64,000 nt of DNA from Paenibacillus alba (GCF_013204855.1 NZ_JABMKZ010000019.1:1-64000), one strand, 5' to 3'. Positions 51,917 through 60,241 are shown, numbered from the stretch's first letter. Notes: generated from the sequence alone by a model not told the origin. Program-made: numbers and translations.

Positions 51917-52606
51917 ATGTCTAAAGTTTTGATCATTGAAGATGATTTAAGCATTGGTGAAATGATGTCCATTTATTTGTACGAAGAAGGCTATCAAGTC
52001 ATGCGGGCAGAAACTGGCCGCCAAGGTGAAACCCTATTCCGAGACTTCGAACCCGATATCATCGTGTTAGACATTATGCTGCCTGATGTGGATGGCATCC
52101 AGCTATGTACTCACTTTCGAACGGTTTCTATGATTCCAATCCTTATGGTCTCTGCCAAAAGCGAGGTTTCAGACCGCGTTAAAGGACTGCAAACAGGTGC
52201 CGATGATTATTTGTGCAAACCCTTTTCGATGCGAGAGCTTGCTGCCCGCATTCAAGCGCTGCTTCGACGTTCGCATGTCTTCATTCCCCCAACAGCGGAA
52301 GCGAATGAAGCACCCGATCAAATCGTCCATTTAGATTTCGAGAAACGTTGTCTATTCGTACATAACAAGATGATAGAAACAACCTTCTCCGAATTCGAAA
52401 TTATGAAACTTCTCTGGCAAAATCAAGGTCGCGTGTACAGCCGCGAGGAGCTGCTGAACCGGGTTCGCGGGTTCGATTCCTACGTAACTGAGCGTGCTAT
52501 TGATGTTCACATCGCCAACCTTCGCAAGAAAATAGAAACCGATCCCAAAGAGCCGAAATACATCAAAACGGTCTGGGGCGTTGGTTATAAGTTTTTATTC
52601 TCCTAA
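51917..52606 (+). CDS. Orphan OmpR-type response regulator
   Basis: A 229-residue regulator. The receiver has the acidic pair EDD at 8-10, phospho-acceptor D52 (IIVLDIMLPDVDG) and the Lys in DYLCKPFS. The C-terminal winged helix ends with YITERAIDVHI-type residues (VTERAIDVHIANLRKKIE) and KTVWGVGYKF, as in OmpR/PhoB. No histidine kinase gene is adjacent on either side, so its partner is elsewhere. It follows the urt operon but after a terminator, so a link to urea uptake is unproven. GGGAGGGG precedes the ATG. Confidence 0.9.
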   Translation: MSKVLIIEDDLSIGEMMSIYLYEEGYQVMRAETGRQGETLFRDFEPDIIVLDIMLPDVDGIQLCTHFRTVSMIPILMVSAKSEVSDRVKGLQTGADDYLCKPFSMRELAARIQALLRRSHVFIPPTAEANEAPDQIVHLDFEKRCLFVHNKMIETTFSEFEIMKLLWQNQGRVYSREELLNRVRGFDSYVTERAIDVHIANLRKKIETDPKEPKYIKTVWGVGYKFLFS

Positions 52607-52627
52607 GCCTCCTGTGAGGCTTTTTGT
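52605..52627 (+). terminator. Terminator overlapping the regulator stop codon
   Basis: A compact AAGCCTC/GAGGCTT stem starting at the stop codon and ending in TTTTTG. Confidence 0.75.
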
Positions 52628-52790
52628 TTTGCCCAAAAAAGTGAGCAAAAGCAGTCACCAAATAGGCGAATGCACAATATGATGATTATGGAAATCGTTC
52701 CCGCACGGTTCTAGGAAAAGCACGGTCGTGCATATCTAAGAAGATCAGAAGAAAGCTTTCAAGACGAAAGCTCAAGGAGGATTTATTTTT

Positions 52791-53243
52791 ATGTTGAATA
52801 ACCCTTTCAAGATCGGCAATCAAGCTAACCCGCAAGCCCAATTCGGGTATCCTTACCCTGCCTATCCGGTGCCTACCAACATGACGAACAAAGTCGTACC
52901 GCCAACACCAAGCGGCTCATTCCTGCCTCCAACTGGCAATCAAGGACCTGTCGGTGTGAACCCTCCCGGTCTTCTTCCTTTGGAAGAGTCCTACATCGAG
53001 AACATACTTCGCTTGAACTTAGGCAAAATAGCCACCATCTACATGACATACGAAAACAACTCCGAATGGAATGCCAAGATCTTCAAAGGCAAACTAGAAG
53101 CCGCAGGCCGTGATCACATCATCATCAGCGACCCAGCAACAGGCATGCGTTATCTATTGCTTATGGTGAATCTGGACTACATTACATTCGATCAAGAGCT
53201 TCAGTACTACTATCCATATGGCGGGGTTGGCCAACAAAGATAA
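52791..53243 (+). CDS. gerQ: Spore coat protein GerQ
   Basis: A 150-residue protein. The N-terminal 60 residues are rich in Pro, Gln, Asn and Tyr, as in coat proteins. The C-terminal domain has the GerQ pattern: LPLEESYIENILRLNLGKIATIYMTYE, FKGKLEAAGRDHIIISDPATGMRYLLLMVNLDYITFDQE. In B. subtilis GerQ is cross-linked into the coat by transglutaminase and is needed for the cortex-lytic enzyme CwlJ. AAGGAGG precedes the ATG. It stands alone, with a strong terminator 41 bases after the stop. Confidence 0.92.
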   Translation: MLNNPFKIGNQANPQAQFGYPYPAYPVPTNMTNKVVPPTPSGSFLPPTGNQGPVGVNPPGLLPLEESYIENILRLNLGKIATIYMTYENNSEWNAKIFKGKLEAAGRDHIIISDPATGMRYLLLMVNLDYITFDQELQYYYPYGGVGQQR

Positions 53244-53284
53244 GCACGTGATACCACGGCAATCCCCTGCCAACAAACTAACAT

Positions 53285-53338
53285 GGCCTATGAATCTGCA
53301 AATTCCATTTTGGAACTGCAGGTCATAGGCCTTTTTTT
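53285..53338 (+). terminator. Terminator of gerQ
   Basis: Long hairpin with outer arms GGCCTATGA/TCATAGGCC (53285-53293 with 53323-53331), inner CTGCA and TTCC pairs, then seven T's. The right outer arm also encodes the last codons and stop of the converging minus-strand gene. Confidence 0.9.
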
Positions 53339-53628
53339 GAGGAAGAGACAGCAGCAAAGTGCCACATATGGAGCTTGCGCAAACCGCCTTCTACCCATGC
53401 TTCCCAATCCGGTTGCAAATCCCCTTGCTTCCCTTGCAATCGAACTTGCTTTAAATGGGTATACTCTTCATAAGAGACACTATTCCAAATTTCTACATAT
53501 AGTCCTTTTTGATCTGTTCCCTCCAATAGCTCCAAACGCCCTTCCCGACATTGCCATTGCTGCATATAGATGAGAAATGGCTCCCGGAATTCGGGTTTTA
53601 TGGTATACTCTACAAAAACTTTAGACAT
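53323..53628 (-). CDS. Hypothetical protein, possible dimeric alpha/beta barrel
   Basis: A 101-residue protein. The strand-helix-strand start (KVFVEYTIKPEFREPFLIYMQQWQ), the second strand LELLEGTDQKGLYVEIWNS and the following helix YEEYTHLKQVR recall small dimeric alpha+beta barrel proteins such as monooxygenase-like domains; this is a fold guess only. GGGAGAT precedes the ATG. Its stop codon lies inside the gerQ terminator stem, so the two converging genes share DNA. Confidence 0.6.
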   Translation of the reverse strand: MSKVFVEYTIKPEFREPFLIYMQQWQCREGRLELLEGTDQKGLYVEIWNSVSYEEYTHLKQVRLQGKQGDLQPDWEAWVEGGLRKLHMWHFAAVSSSKKGL

Positions 53629-53785
53629 TTTTAGATCTCCCTCTGATTTATTTTTTGCTCCAAAATGGTAAACTATTAAGAAGACGGAAAAAGTTGATCC
53701 GAATGACGCCGGTTTTCCAACCGAAAACTCAGCCTAATCTTACGAAACAAGTTTTCCCATGGAAAACGCTAAGGAGGAAACCCAC

Positions 53786-54769
53786 TTGGACACAGGAACT
53801 CATCTTGTTATTGGTTTAGGGTTAGCGGGACTTTCGCAAATTGACCCTAGTGTTTCGGCAGATACTGCGACAACGACAGCAGTCTTCATCGGAACAATCA
53901 TTGGCTCTCAGATTCCGGATGTGGACGGGCTGCTTCGCTTCAAAGGAAACGCTACGTACATTCGCAATCATCGCGGTCGCTCTCACTCTTTGCCAGCCTT
54001 GCTGCTATGGACGCTGCTGATCACCGGAGCACTCGCACTCTTCTTTCATGGAATCCCTCTCTTGCATCTTGGGATGTGGGTAGGCATTGCCGTCTGTTTT
54101 CACGTTTTCACCGATTGTTTCAACACATATGGCACACAAGCGGTTCGGCCTTTCTCTGAAAAGTGGGTATCGTGGAACATTATTCACATTTTTGATCCCT
54201 TCATCTTTTCAAGTCATATTGCGGCTATCTTCATGTGGTCCTTTCATGTAGCAAGTCCGACGCTGGTATTTCCGACTCTCTATGGCGTCCTTGCCCTTTA
54301 TTACATCTGGCGTTCACTTGATCATTACATCGTCGAAAAGGGACTGTTTCGCAAAGATCCTACCTATCAGCCTGGAGATCAATATACCCTTATTGTAACA
54401 TTCAACCTCTATGTGTGGAATGTCGTGAAGCGCAAACAGGACGGCAGCTACCAGTTAGGCGAACTCAAAAATTCAAAGCTTAGATGGATTGATACCATTA
54501 AATGCGAAGAACATCCAGCGATCGAAGCGTCCAAGCATCACGAAGACATTCAAGCCTTGCTCTACTTCTCTTCCTTCACCTGCGCGGAAGTCAAAGAGCA
54601 TCGTTGGGGATACGAAGTCAGATGGGCGGATGTCCGCTATCGCCATCGCAAGCAATATCCTTTCGTCGGGGTCATCCTGATGGATCATAATTATCAAACA
54701 TTAGATTCGTACGTCGGTTGGGTAAACGATACTCGGCTTGAGAAGAAATTGCGAGTCGATCTGTATTAA
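53786..54769 (+). CDS. Membrane-bound metal-dependent hydrolase (YfhP/YdjM-like)
   Basis: A 327-residue protein. Conserved metal-site candidates are H5 in DTGTHLVIG, the Asp pair in SQIPDVDG, HRGRSHSL, and HVFTDCFNTYGT. Four to five TM segments lie in the N-terminal 200 residues and a soluble domain follows. This is the layout of B. subtilis YfhP, also about 327 residues. The enzyme class is presumed from the family; substrate unknown. The TTG at 53786 has AAGGAGG nine bases upstream, better than the ATG frame from 53759. Confidence 0.82.
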   Translation: MDTGTHLVIGLGLAGLSQIDPSVSADTATTTAVFIGTIIGSQIPDVDGLLRFKGNATYIRNHRGRSHSLPALLLWTLLITGALALFFHGIPLLHLGMWVGIAVCFHVFTDCFNTYGTQAVRPFSEKWVSWNIIHIFDPFIFSSHIAAIFMWSFHVASPTLVFPTLYGVLALYYIWRSLDHYIVEKGLFRKDPTYQPGDQYTLIVTFNLYVWNVVKRKQDGSYQLGELKNSKLRWIDTIKCEEHPAIEASKHHEDIQALLYFSSFTCAEVKEHRWGYEVRWADVRYRHRKQYPFVGVILMDHNYQTLDSYVGWVNDTRLEKKLRVDLY

Positions 54770-54781
54770 TAAAACAAAATG

Positions 54782-54811
54782 AGCAGCAGGCCATTAGGTC
54801 TGCTGCTTCTT
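54782..54811. terminator. Bidirectional terminator
   Basis: AGCAGCAGGCC with GGTCTGCTGCT (54782-54792 with 54797-54807, wobble pairs) lies between converging genes, with T-rich sequence on both sides. Confidence 0.75.
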
Positions 54812-54814
54812 TGT

Positions 54815-55675
54815 TCAGTTAAAAGCTCCTAATTTATCAGGGTTTCTTACGAGATACACATGACGGATCGTTTCTTGCTCAACGTGGACCAACAGAATCG
54901 TATCAATACCAGCTTGCGTTCGGATAAGCAGTGCTAATTGTCCATTCACTTCCCTAAGCTCCGCTTGCAGCGGCTCATTGTTGTGCAAGGCTTTGTCTTT
55001 AATGCCAAGAAGGAAACGCGCAACACGCAATCTCGTTTCAATAGGATGGGCCGCTGCCAGCACTTTACCGCCGCCATCGGACAGAAGAACGACATCTTCC
55101 GAAAGCAGTGCTAACAATGCATCCAGATTCCCCTGTTCCAAGGCAGACATGAAACGTACTACCCATTCCCCCGCTCCTGCTTCAGCGGTGACAGTCTCTT
55201 CCTCCGAGATACCCGCCTTGGCTCTCGCCCGGCTCATTATTTTGCGGCAGTTGCTCTCGCTGATACCCATCAGACCCGCGATGGCCGAATGATCGAAACA
55301 CAGCGCCTCGCGGAGAACAAAGACAGCACGTTCCCTCGGCGTCAAACGTTCCAACAGAACCAGCATCGCATAAGAAAGCAAATCACTGCGAACGACTGAT
55401 TCCAAAGCATCCCCCTCAGGCGTAGGAATTGGCTCAGGCAGCCACGGGCCTATATAACGTTCACGTCGGCGCTTGGCTGACCGCAGCTGGTCCAGACTAC
55501 GATTCGTAACCATACGACAGAGATAGGCTTTGGGCTGATCCATCTCCTCCAGATTAATATCATAGGCCTTCAGAAAAACATCTTGAACAGCATCTTCGGC
55601 ATCAGCAATCGAGCCTAAAAGTTGATAAGCAAGTGTAAATAACAATGGTTTATACCGCGTATATAAAGTATCCAT
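54815..55675 (-). CDS. ECF41-type RNA polymerase sigma factor
   Basis: A 286-residue extracytoplasmic-function sigma factor. Sigma-2 (AEDAVQDVFLKAYDINLEEMDQPKAYLCRMVTNRSLDQLR) and sigma-4 (LERLTPRERAVFVLREALCFDHSAIAGLMGISESNCRKIMSRAR) domains are followed by a SnoaL-like C-terminal extension. All three ECF41 hallmark motifs are present: WLPEP at 78-82, DGGGK at 200-204 and NPDKL at 278-282. In ECF41 the extension, not an anti-sigma factor, controls activity. It follows an oxidoreductase gene by 54 bases, the usual ECF41 partner type. Confidence 0.93.
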   Translation of the reverse strand: MDTLYTRYKPLLFTLAYQLLGSIADAEDAVQDVFLKAYDINLEEMDQPKAYLCRMVTNRSLDQLRSAKRRRERYIGPWLPEPIPTPEGDALESVVRSDLLSYAMLVLLERLTPRERAVFVLREALCFDHSAIAGLMGISESNCRKIMSRARAKAGISEEETVTAEAGAGEWVVRFMSALEQGNLDALLALLSEDVVLLSDGGGKVLAAAHPIETRLRVARFLLGIKDKALHNNEPLQAELREVNGQLALLIRTQAGIDTILLVHVEQETIRHVYLVRNPDKLGAFN

Positions 55676-55729
55676 GTATGAAGTCCTTTCGCAAAAAGCA
55701 GTGCACGATCAGCGCGAGACCGCTACCAT

Positions 55730-56914
55730 CTATTGTAGCAAACTTGCTTGATCCCAAGTGAACTTTCGCACTTTCCAACCAAGCTTGCCGGTCAGGATTA
55801 TATCCAATCCCCATTTATGAGTCCAAACCATCCCTCGTTCAGGTCCCAATCCAATGCAGAAAAAGTCCATGAAGCCTGTATGCTCAGGAGCTCGCGATCC
55901 GTCTAGATCTGCACACAGCACCTTGGCAAGACGAGCTGCTTGCGCTGTCGCTTCCTTGCAGGTTAGCCGGTCAGGACGGCCGGTTGCCGCATCCGTAATT
56001 CTGGCGCAGTCCCCAATCGCATAGACACCAGATACCCCCTTCACACGATAGCTGGCATCCACGATAAGTTGACCTTCCTGTGTAATTGGCAATCCAAGCG
56101 TACGAAGCACCGGATTCGGCAGCAATCCAAGCGTCCAGACCGATAATCCCACGGACAGCTGTTCTCCGTTCGCAAGAACTAGTTTTCCATCTTTCTCATA
56201 GAGCGCTTTGGCAGCATGCTTAACGATAACGCCAGCATCTGAGAGTACGTGAGCGAGCTTGTGCCCTACCTTAGCTGGGCCTTCTTGGAACAGGCGCTCT
56301 TGCGCATTAAGAAGATACACACGGACGTCCGACGGGTTCAGATTGAGCTTGCGCGCCTCATCACGCAGCGCAGATATGAGCTCAGCCGAAGCCTCAATTC
56401 CGCTGATCCCCGCTCCTGCAACAGCCACTGTTAGCAGTTGCTCTCGTTCCGCTTCATTTTGGCAATGACTCGCTTTCCGAAGATTGGCTTGCCAGCACGC
56501 ACGAATCCTCGCAGCAGAATCCAGACTGGTTAAGGCTATGCCGCCTTGCTCTGTATCGGGCTGACGAACTACACTGCCAACCGTGACCACCAACTGATCG
56601 TATTTGACGCAATTTGCTTTACCGTCCGAGCCTGTAAAATGAAGCTGATTAGCTTCGCTGTCAACCTTCTTTATCGTGCCTTGAACGAACTGAACGCCTT
56701 CCGGGAACATATCCGCCAAAGGGATCGTAATATTTTCTCCCCCTGCAGCCGGTTTAAAAAGCAGAACCTTGCGAAGATGATAAGCCTCTTTGTCCATTAA
56801 GATCAATCGAAGCTTTTTACCCTGAAATTTCCCCGGAAATGATTTAAGCAAAGCCTTGATGGTGTGAATGCCTGCATAGCCTCCGCCAACAACAATACAT
56901 GTATGTTCTTGCAT
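55730..56914 (-). CDS. FAD-dependent NADH dehydrogenase-like oxidoreductase, ECF41 partner
   Basis: A 394-residue pyridine nucleotide-disulfide family protein. It has FAD motif VGGGYAGIHT, a second Rossmann motif AGAGISGIEASAEL for NAD(P)H, and VYAIGDCARI. It is similar in design to type II NADH dehydrogenases. The likely role is oxidation of NAD(P)H with a quinone or other acceptor. It is the first gene of the unit with the ECF41 sigma factor and has an ECF41-like promoter just upstream, so it is probably the main target of that sigma. The ATG at 56914 has AGGAG nine bases upstream. Confidence 0.85.
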   Translation of the reverse strand: MQEHTCIVVGGGYAGIHTIKALLKSFPGKFQGKKLRLILMDKEAYHLRKVLLFKPAAGGENITIPLADMFPEGVQFVQGTIKKVDSEANQLHFTGSDGKANCVKYDQLVVTVGSVVRQPDTEQGGIALTSLDSAARIRACWQANLRKASHCQNEAEREQLLTVAVAGAGISGIEASAELISALRDEARKLNLNPSDVRVYLLNAQERLFQEGPAKVGHKLAHVLSDAGVIVKHAAKALYEKDGKLVLANGEQLSVGLSVWTLGLLPNPVLRTLGLPITQEGQLIVDASYRVKGVSGVYAIGDCARITDAATGRPDRLTCKEATAQAARLAKVLCADLDGSRAPEHTGFMDFFCIGLGPERGMVWTHKWGLDIILTGKLGWKVRKFTWDQASLLQ

Positions 56915-56949
56915 AGAAACCAACTCCTCTTGTCTGTGATTACTCATGT

Positions 56950-56976
56950 AACGAGTTCGTCGCACATTTTGTGACA
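56950..56976 (-). promoter_or_regulatory. Probable ECF41 promoter
   Basis: On the minus strand TGTCACA (56976-56970) and CGTT (56953-56950) are 16 bases apart. The ECF41 group is known for TGTCACA in the -35 region and CGTC/T in the -10. It lies about 35 bases before the oxidoreductase ATG. Confidence 0.72.
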
Positions 56977-56994
56977 GCAGAGGAACTGTAAAAC

Positions 56995-57026
56995 GGAAAA
57001 AACCCAGAGGATTTCTCCTCCAGGTT
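56995..57026 (-). terminator. Terminator of the SASP gene
   Basis: Imperfect stem AACCTGGAGG/CCTCTGGGTT (57026-57017 with 57010-57001) followed by a T-run on the minus strand. Confidence 0.72.
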
Positions 57027-57071
57027 TCATATGACAAAAAACGGTGAAAGCTATTAACGGTTGACAGGTTC

Positions 57072-57305
57072 CTAGCTGCGGAAGCCGGATTGACCTGCTA
57101 GCGTTTGTTCGGCGATTTGTACCAACCGGCGAGTGATGTGACCACCGATTGCTCCGGTATCACGAGTTGCCATGTAGCCATAGTAACCGTCTTGAGGAAT
57201 TTGGATGCCCAGTTCTTGAGCCACCTCATACTTCAATTGATCTAAAGCTTGGTTGGCTTGTGGAACTACCAGCGTATTGCTGTTGCGAGATTGTCCTGTA
57301 CCCAT
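57072..57305 (-). CDS. Alpha/beta-type small acid-soluble spore protein
   Basis: A 77-residue protein. It has the two conserved SASP boxes: QALDQLKYEVAQELGI with the germination-protease site around YEVAQELG, and GYMATRDTGAIGGHITRRLVQIAEQ. It coats and protects spore DNA. AAAGGAG precedes the ATG, and a sigma-G-type promoter lies 60-90 bases upstream, as expected for forespore expression. Confidence 0.96.
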   Translation of the reverse strand: MGTGQSRNSNTLVVPQANQALDQLKYEVAQELGIQIPQDGYYGYMATRDTGAIGGHITRRLVQIAEQTLAGQSGFRS

Positions 57306-57364
57306 AAGGATCAGACTCCTTTCAGTCAGCTATGATCTTTGATGTATTTGCAAGCTTGCAAAGA

Positions 57365-57394
57365 TAGTATGTGGAGAAAATGAAGTTATATGCA
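57365..57394 (-). promoter_or_regulatory. Sigma-G/sigma-F-type promoter of the SASP gene
   Basis: On the minus strand TGCATA (57394-57389) and CATACTA (57371-57365) are 17 bases apart. The -10 equals the sigma-G consensus and the -35 differs at one base. Confidence 0.82.
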
Positions 57395-57458
57395 CGACGA
57401 TGAAAAAAGTTTAAAATAAGGTGATATAGCTCAATCTTCTAGAAAGTAGGTCACATTC

Positions 57459-57641
57459 ATGAGTAAACCACTCGCGCTTCTATTCGCTGTTGTCGGCACG
57501 CTTCTGCTCGCTGGCATCAGTTTATTTATCGCTCTCCGTCAGCCTTGGCTGGTCCTTGCCTGCTGCATCGTTTCTTTAGGGTTTATCGGATATGGCTTTG
57601 TTGTTAAAGCTAAGATCCGCAAAAGAAATAGTCGGCCATAG
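57459..57641 (+). CDS. YlaF-like small membrane protein (DUF5325)
   Basis: A 60-residue protein with two TM helices (about 5-25 and 29-48) and a basic tail KAKIRKRNSRP, as in the YlaF family of Bacillales. Function unknown. The start follows AGTAGGTC. A shared bidirectional terminator separates it from trpS. Confidence 0.75.
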   Translation: MSKPLALLFAVVGTLLLAGISLFIALRQPWLVLACCIVSLGFIGYGFVVKAKIRKRNSRP

Positions 57642-57652
57642 CTAAAAAGAGT

Positions 57653-57699
57653 AAAAAAACCTTCAGCTCCACGATTTTTCGTGGTGCTGAAGGTTTTTT
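57653..57699. terminator. Bidirectional terminator
   Basis: AAAACCTTCAGC/GCTGAAGGTTTT outer arms with CCACG/CGTGG inside and T-runs on both strands. It ends both the ylaF-like gene and trpS. Confidence 0.9.
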
Positions 57700-57704
57700 A
57701 GTGA

Positions 57705-58685
57705 TTAAACAACAAAGCCCATCCGCTTCTTCACTTCAAGCAAAGTTTGATCGGCAACTTCCGCTGCTTCCTGCGCGCCTTTTTTCAAAATATCAAAAAT
57801 CTCACCGGATTTGCGAATCTCATGATAACGTTGTTGGATCGGTTCAAGAACCGCGACGACTTGCTCTGCCAAATCCTTTTTGAAAGGACCATAACCTTGC
57901 CCGTCATACTTGGCTTCAATCTCAGCTACGCTCAAGTCGGCAAAGTGGGAGTAGATCGAGATCAAATTACTTACCTCAGGCTTGTTCTGAGGATCATATT
58001 TCACCTCACGCCCAGAATCAGTAACCGCACGGCTAAGCTTTTTGCGAATCACAGACGGTTCATCGAGCATGCCGATGAAGCTGCCGGCATTCGGACTGCT
58101 TTTGCTCATCTTTTTGGACGCGTCATCCAAAGACATGATTCTTGCGCCGATTTCCGGCGTATACGGCTGCGGCATCACGAACATTTCGCCGAAGCGGTGG
58201 TTGAAGCGGTTCGCCAAATCGCGCGTCAGCTCCAAATGCTGCTTCTGGTCATCCCCGACCGGAATAAGATCCGCGTTGTACAACAAGATATCCGCAGCCA
58301 TCAGAGACGGATACGTGAACAAGCCCGCGCCAACGGAATCTTTGCCTTCCGACTTATCTTTGAACTGCGTCATCCGCTCGAGTTCACCCATATTCGTCAA
58401 CGTCGTCATAATCCAGCCAAGCTCAGCATGCGCATGCACATGGGATTGCAGGAAAATGGACGCCTTATTCGGATCTAGACCCGCTGCAATGTAGAGCGAA
58501 GCCGCTGATTCCGTTTGCTCCTTCAATGCCGCTGGATCTTGAGGAACCGTGATTGCGTGCATATCCACCACCATAAAATAACAGCGGTGCAAATGCTGCA
58601 GCTTTACATAATTGCGAAGTGCGCCAATATAATTACCAATCGTCAGCTGTCCGCTGGATTGCATGCCGGATAGAACTCGTTTCAT
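57705..58685 (-). CDS. trpS: Tryptophan-tRNA ligase TrpS
   Basis: A 326-residue class I aminoacyl-tRNA synthetase. The HIGH-equivalent is SSGQLTIGNYIGAL near the N-terminus, the ATP-binding loop is KKMSKSSPNAG, and the substrate stretch is PVGDDQKQHLELTRDLANRFN. It charges tRNA-Trp. The ATG at 58685 has GAGGAGGA upstream; the frame to 58787 lies in the T-box and is rejected. Expression is controlled by the tryptophan T-box upstream. Confidence 0.96.
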   Translation of the reverse strand: MKRVLSGMQSSGQLTIGNYIGALRNYVKLQHLHRCYFMVVDMHAITVPQDPAALKEQTESAASLYIAAGLDPNKASIFLQSHVHAHAELGWIMTTLTNMGELERMTQFKDKSEGKDSVGAGLFTYPSLMAADILLYNADLIPVGDDQKQHLELTRDLANRFNHRFGEMFVMPQPYTPEIGARIMSLDDASKKMSKSSPNAGSFIGMLDEPSVIRKKLSRAVTDSGREVKYDPQNKPEVSNLISIYSHFADLSVAEIEAKYDGQGYGPFKKDLAEQVVAVLEPIQQRYHEIRKSGEIFDILKKGAQEAAEVADQTLLEVKKRMGFVV

Positions 58686-58723
58686 GTGAAAATCCTCCTC
58701 ATTTGTATTCCCAAAAAGACAAC

Positions 58724-59012
58724 AAAAAAAGCCTCTCGCCGCAAGGGACGAGAGACCGTGGTACCACCCTAATTTGTCTGTGAACATAACATTGTCCTAA
58801 GACCTTCAGGCTCTGATAACGGAGAGCTACCGTTTGGCATACTTAGTCAGAAGCAGTTGTTTCTCCGGCCTAGGTTCCGGCACCCCGCTTACTGTGTTCA
58901 GCCTCAAGCTCAAGGATCCATTCGATTTGCGCGTTTCACCGGTTCGCACCAACCACCGGCTCTCTGAGAAACGAAAGACAAACTTACTTGTTCCTATCAT
59001 CGCTTATTGATT
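58724..59012 (-). ncRNA. T-box leader with tryptophan (UGG) specifier
   Basis: On the minus strand the T-box sequence AGGGTGGTACCACGG (58772-58758) is followed by a terminator hairpin (CTCTCGTC/GGCGAGAG) and T7 at 58730-58724. Stem I contains a GAATGGATCC specifier bulge, with TGG at 58920-58918, the tryptophan codon. Uncharged tRNA-Trp would stabilise the antiterminator and allow trpS transcription. Confidence 0.95.
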
Positions 59013-59019
59013 TGATATT

Positions 59020-59047
59020 ATTATACACCTTGACTTCCCATTGTCAA
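59020..59047 (-). promoter_or_regulatory. trpS promoter
   Basis: TTGACA (59047-59042) and TATAAT (59025-59020) on the minus strand, 16 bases apart, just before the T-box. Confidence 0.8.
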
Positions 59048-59125
59048 CCAAGGACATTGTCCTATCCGACAGAACCCGTACATAGGATAGAACATACAAT
59101 CTATGGACAAAGGGGTGTCAACGAA

Positions 59126-60241
59126 TTGTCATCAACTCTATACCGGTGGAGCCTACCTATCTCCACGGTCATTTGTGTGTTGCTTCTTCTCCTCATCGCA
59201 ACAACCAGAGAGCTGCCTCCTATCGGCTTGGTCATGTACGAAAGCAAAAGCGTCTTATCCGCTTTTCTGGACATTTTTCTCGACGCTTTGCCTTTTATGG
59301 TTCTAGGAGTTCTGTTGTCTACCGTGGTTGAAAATTTCATACCGGAAGGCTTTATCCGTCGAATGACGCCCCGTCATCCGCTCGGAGGCATCCTGTTCGC
59401 CTGCGTGCTTGGGATTATGTTTCCGCTTTGTGAATGCGGCATGATTCCATTCGTTCGCCGTCTCATGCACAAAGGAATGCCTGTATATATCGCCGTCATC
59501 TTCATCCTTGTCGGACCGATTCTGAACCCGATTGTGTTCGCTTCGACCTTCATGGCCTTCCGTGGAGATCCTGCCATGGCCTACTCCCGAATGGCACTCA
59601 CCTTTGGCGTAGCGCTGGCTGTTGGACTCTTTCTGACCCGCTTCCTGAAAAGCAATCCACTGCGCCACGCGATCCCGGCGCTTCCCAACAAGACGCATCA
59701 GTATAAGAATGAGCATACGCATGGCGAAAAGCATAACCACAGCCATGATGATCATCAGCACCAGCACCATGACCATCACCATAACCATAACCATGACCAT
59801 GACCATAGTCACGATCATCATCATGCTCACGGGGGCCGTGTCATGACGATGCTGAGTCATGGCAGCACCGAGCTGCTGGAGATGAGCAAATATCTGATGC
59901 TTGGCGCTTTCCTGACAGCGCTGATACAAACCTTCGTCGCGCAAGACAGCCTTTCTGCCATTGGCCAAGGTCCCTTTATTTCTCATGTGTTTATGATGGG
60001 TTTTGCCTATTTGCTCTCGCTATGCTCCACGACGGACGCTTTTGTCGCTGTCTCTTTTGCCAAAACTTTCTCACCTGGTTCTTTACTCGCTTTTCTCGTC
60101 TTTGGGCCGATGATCGATGTCAAAAGCACCTTGATGCTGCTGTCCGTCTTCAAAGCTCGTTTCGTTCTAACGCTGTCCATCCTTGTCGCGGTTATCGTCT
60201 TGACAGGCTCCTTGCTTTTCATGCACTTCTTTTTGACCTAA
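59126..60241 (+). CDS. Permease (DUF318/ArsP-like) with His-rich loop
   Basis: A 371-residue protein with about eight TM segments in two halves. The first half carries GIMFPLCECGMIPF and the second MGFAYLLSLCSTTDAFVA, both typical of PF03773 permeases, which include ArsP organoarsenical exporters. The central cytoplasmic loop (about 197-236) is extremely rich in His and Asp, a likely metal-binding region. Substrate is perhaps a metal or metalloid (inference). I chose the TTG at 59126, ten bases after AAAGGGG; the frame is open to 58988. Confidence 0.8.
   Translation: MSSTLYRWSLPISTVICVLLLLLIATTRELPPIGLVMYESKSVLSAFLDIFLDALPFMVLGVLLSTVVENFIPEGFIRRMTPRHPLGGILFACVLGIMFPLCECGMIPFVRRLMHKGMPVYIAVIFILVGPILNPIVFASTFMAFRGDPAMAYSRMALTFGVALAVGLFLTRFLKSNPLRHAIPALPNKTHQYKNEHTHGEKHNHSHDDHQHQHHDHHHNHNHDHDHSHDHHHAHGGRVMTMLSHGSTELLEMSKYLMLGAFLTALIQTFVAQDSLSAIGQGPFISHVFMMGFAYLLSLCSTTDAFVAVSFAKTFSPGSLLAFLVFGPMIDVKSTLMLLSVFKARFVLTLSILVAVIVLTGSLLFMHFFLT

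Noticed and set aside
52620-52790. Possible sigma-E or sigma-K promoter before gerQ
   Set aside because: CATATCTA-like and GCACAATAT-like stretches exist, but none pairs with a proper -35 at correct spacing.
57747-58478. 243-codon plus-strand ORF inside trpS
   Set aside because: Antisense shadow of tryptophan-tRNA ligase; no start signal.
59303-59986. 227-codon minus-strand ORF with a Met/Val repeat
   Set aside because: Antisense image of the His/Asp-rich loop of the permease; repeat translates as alternating Met/Val.
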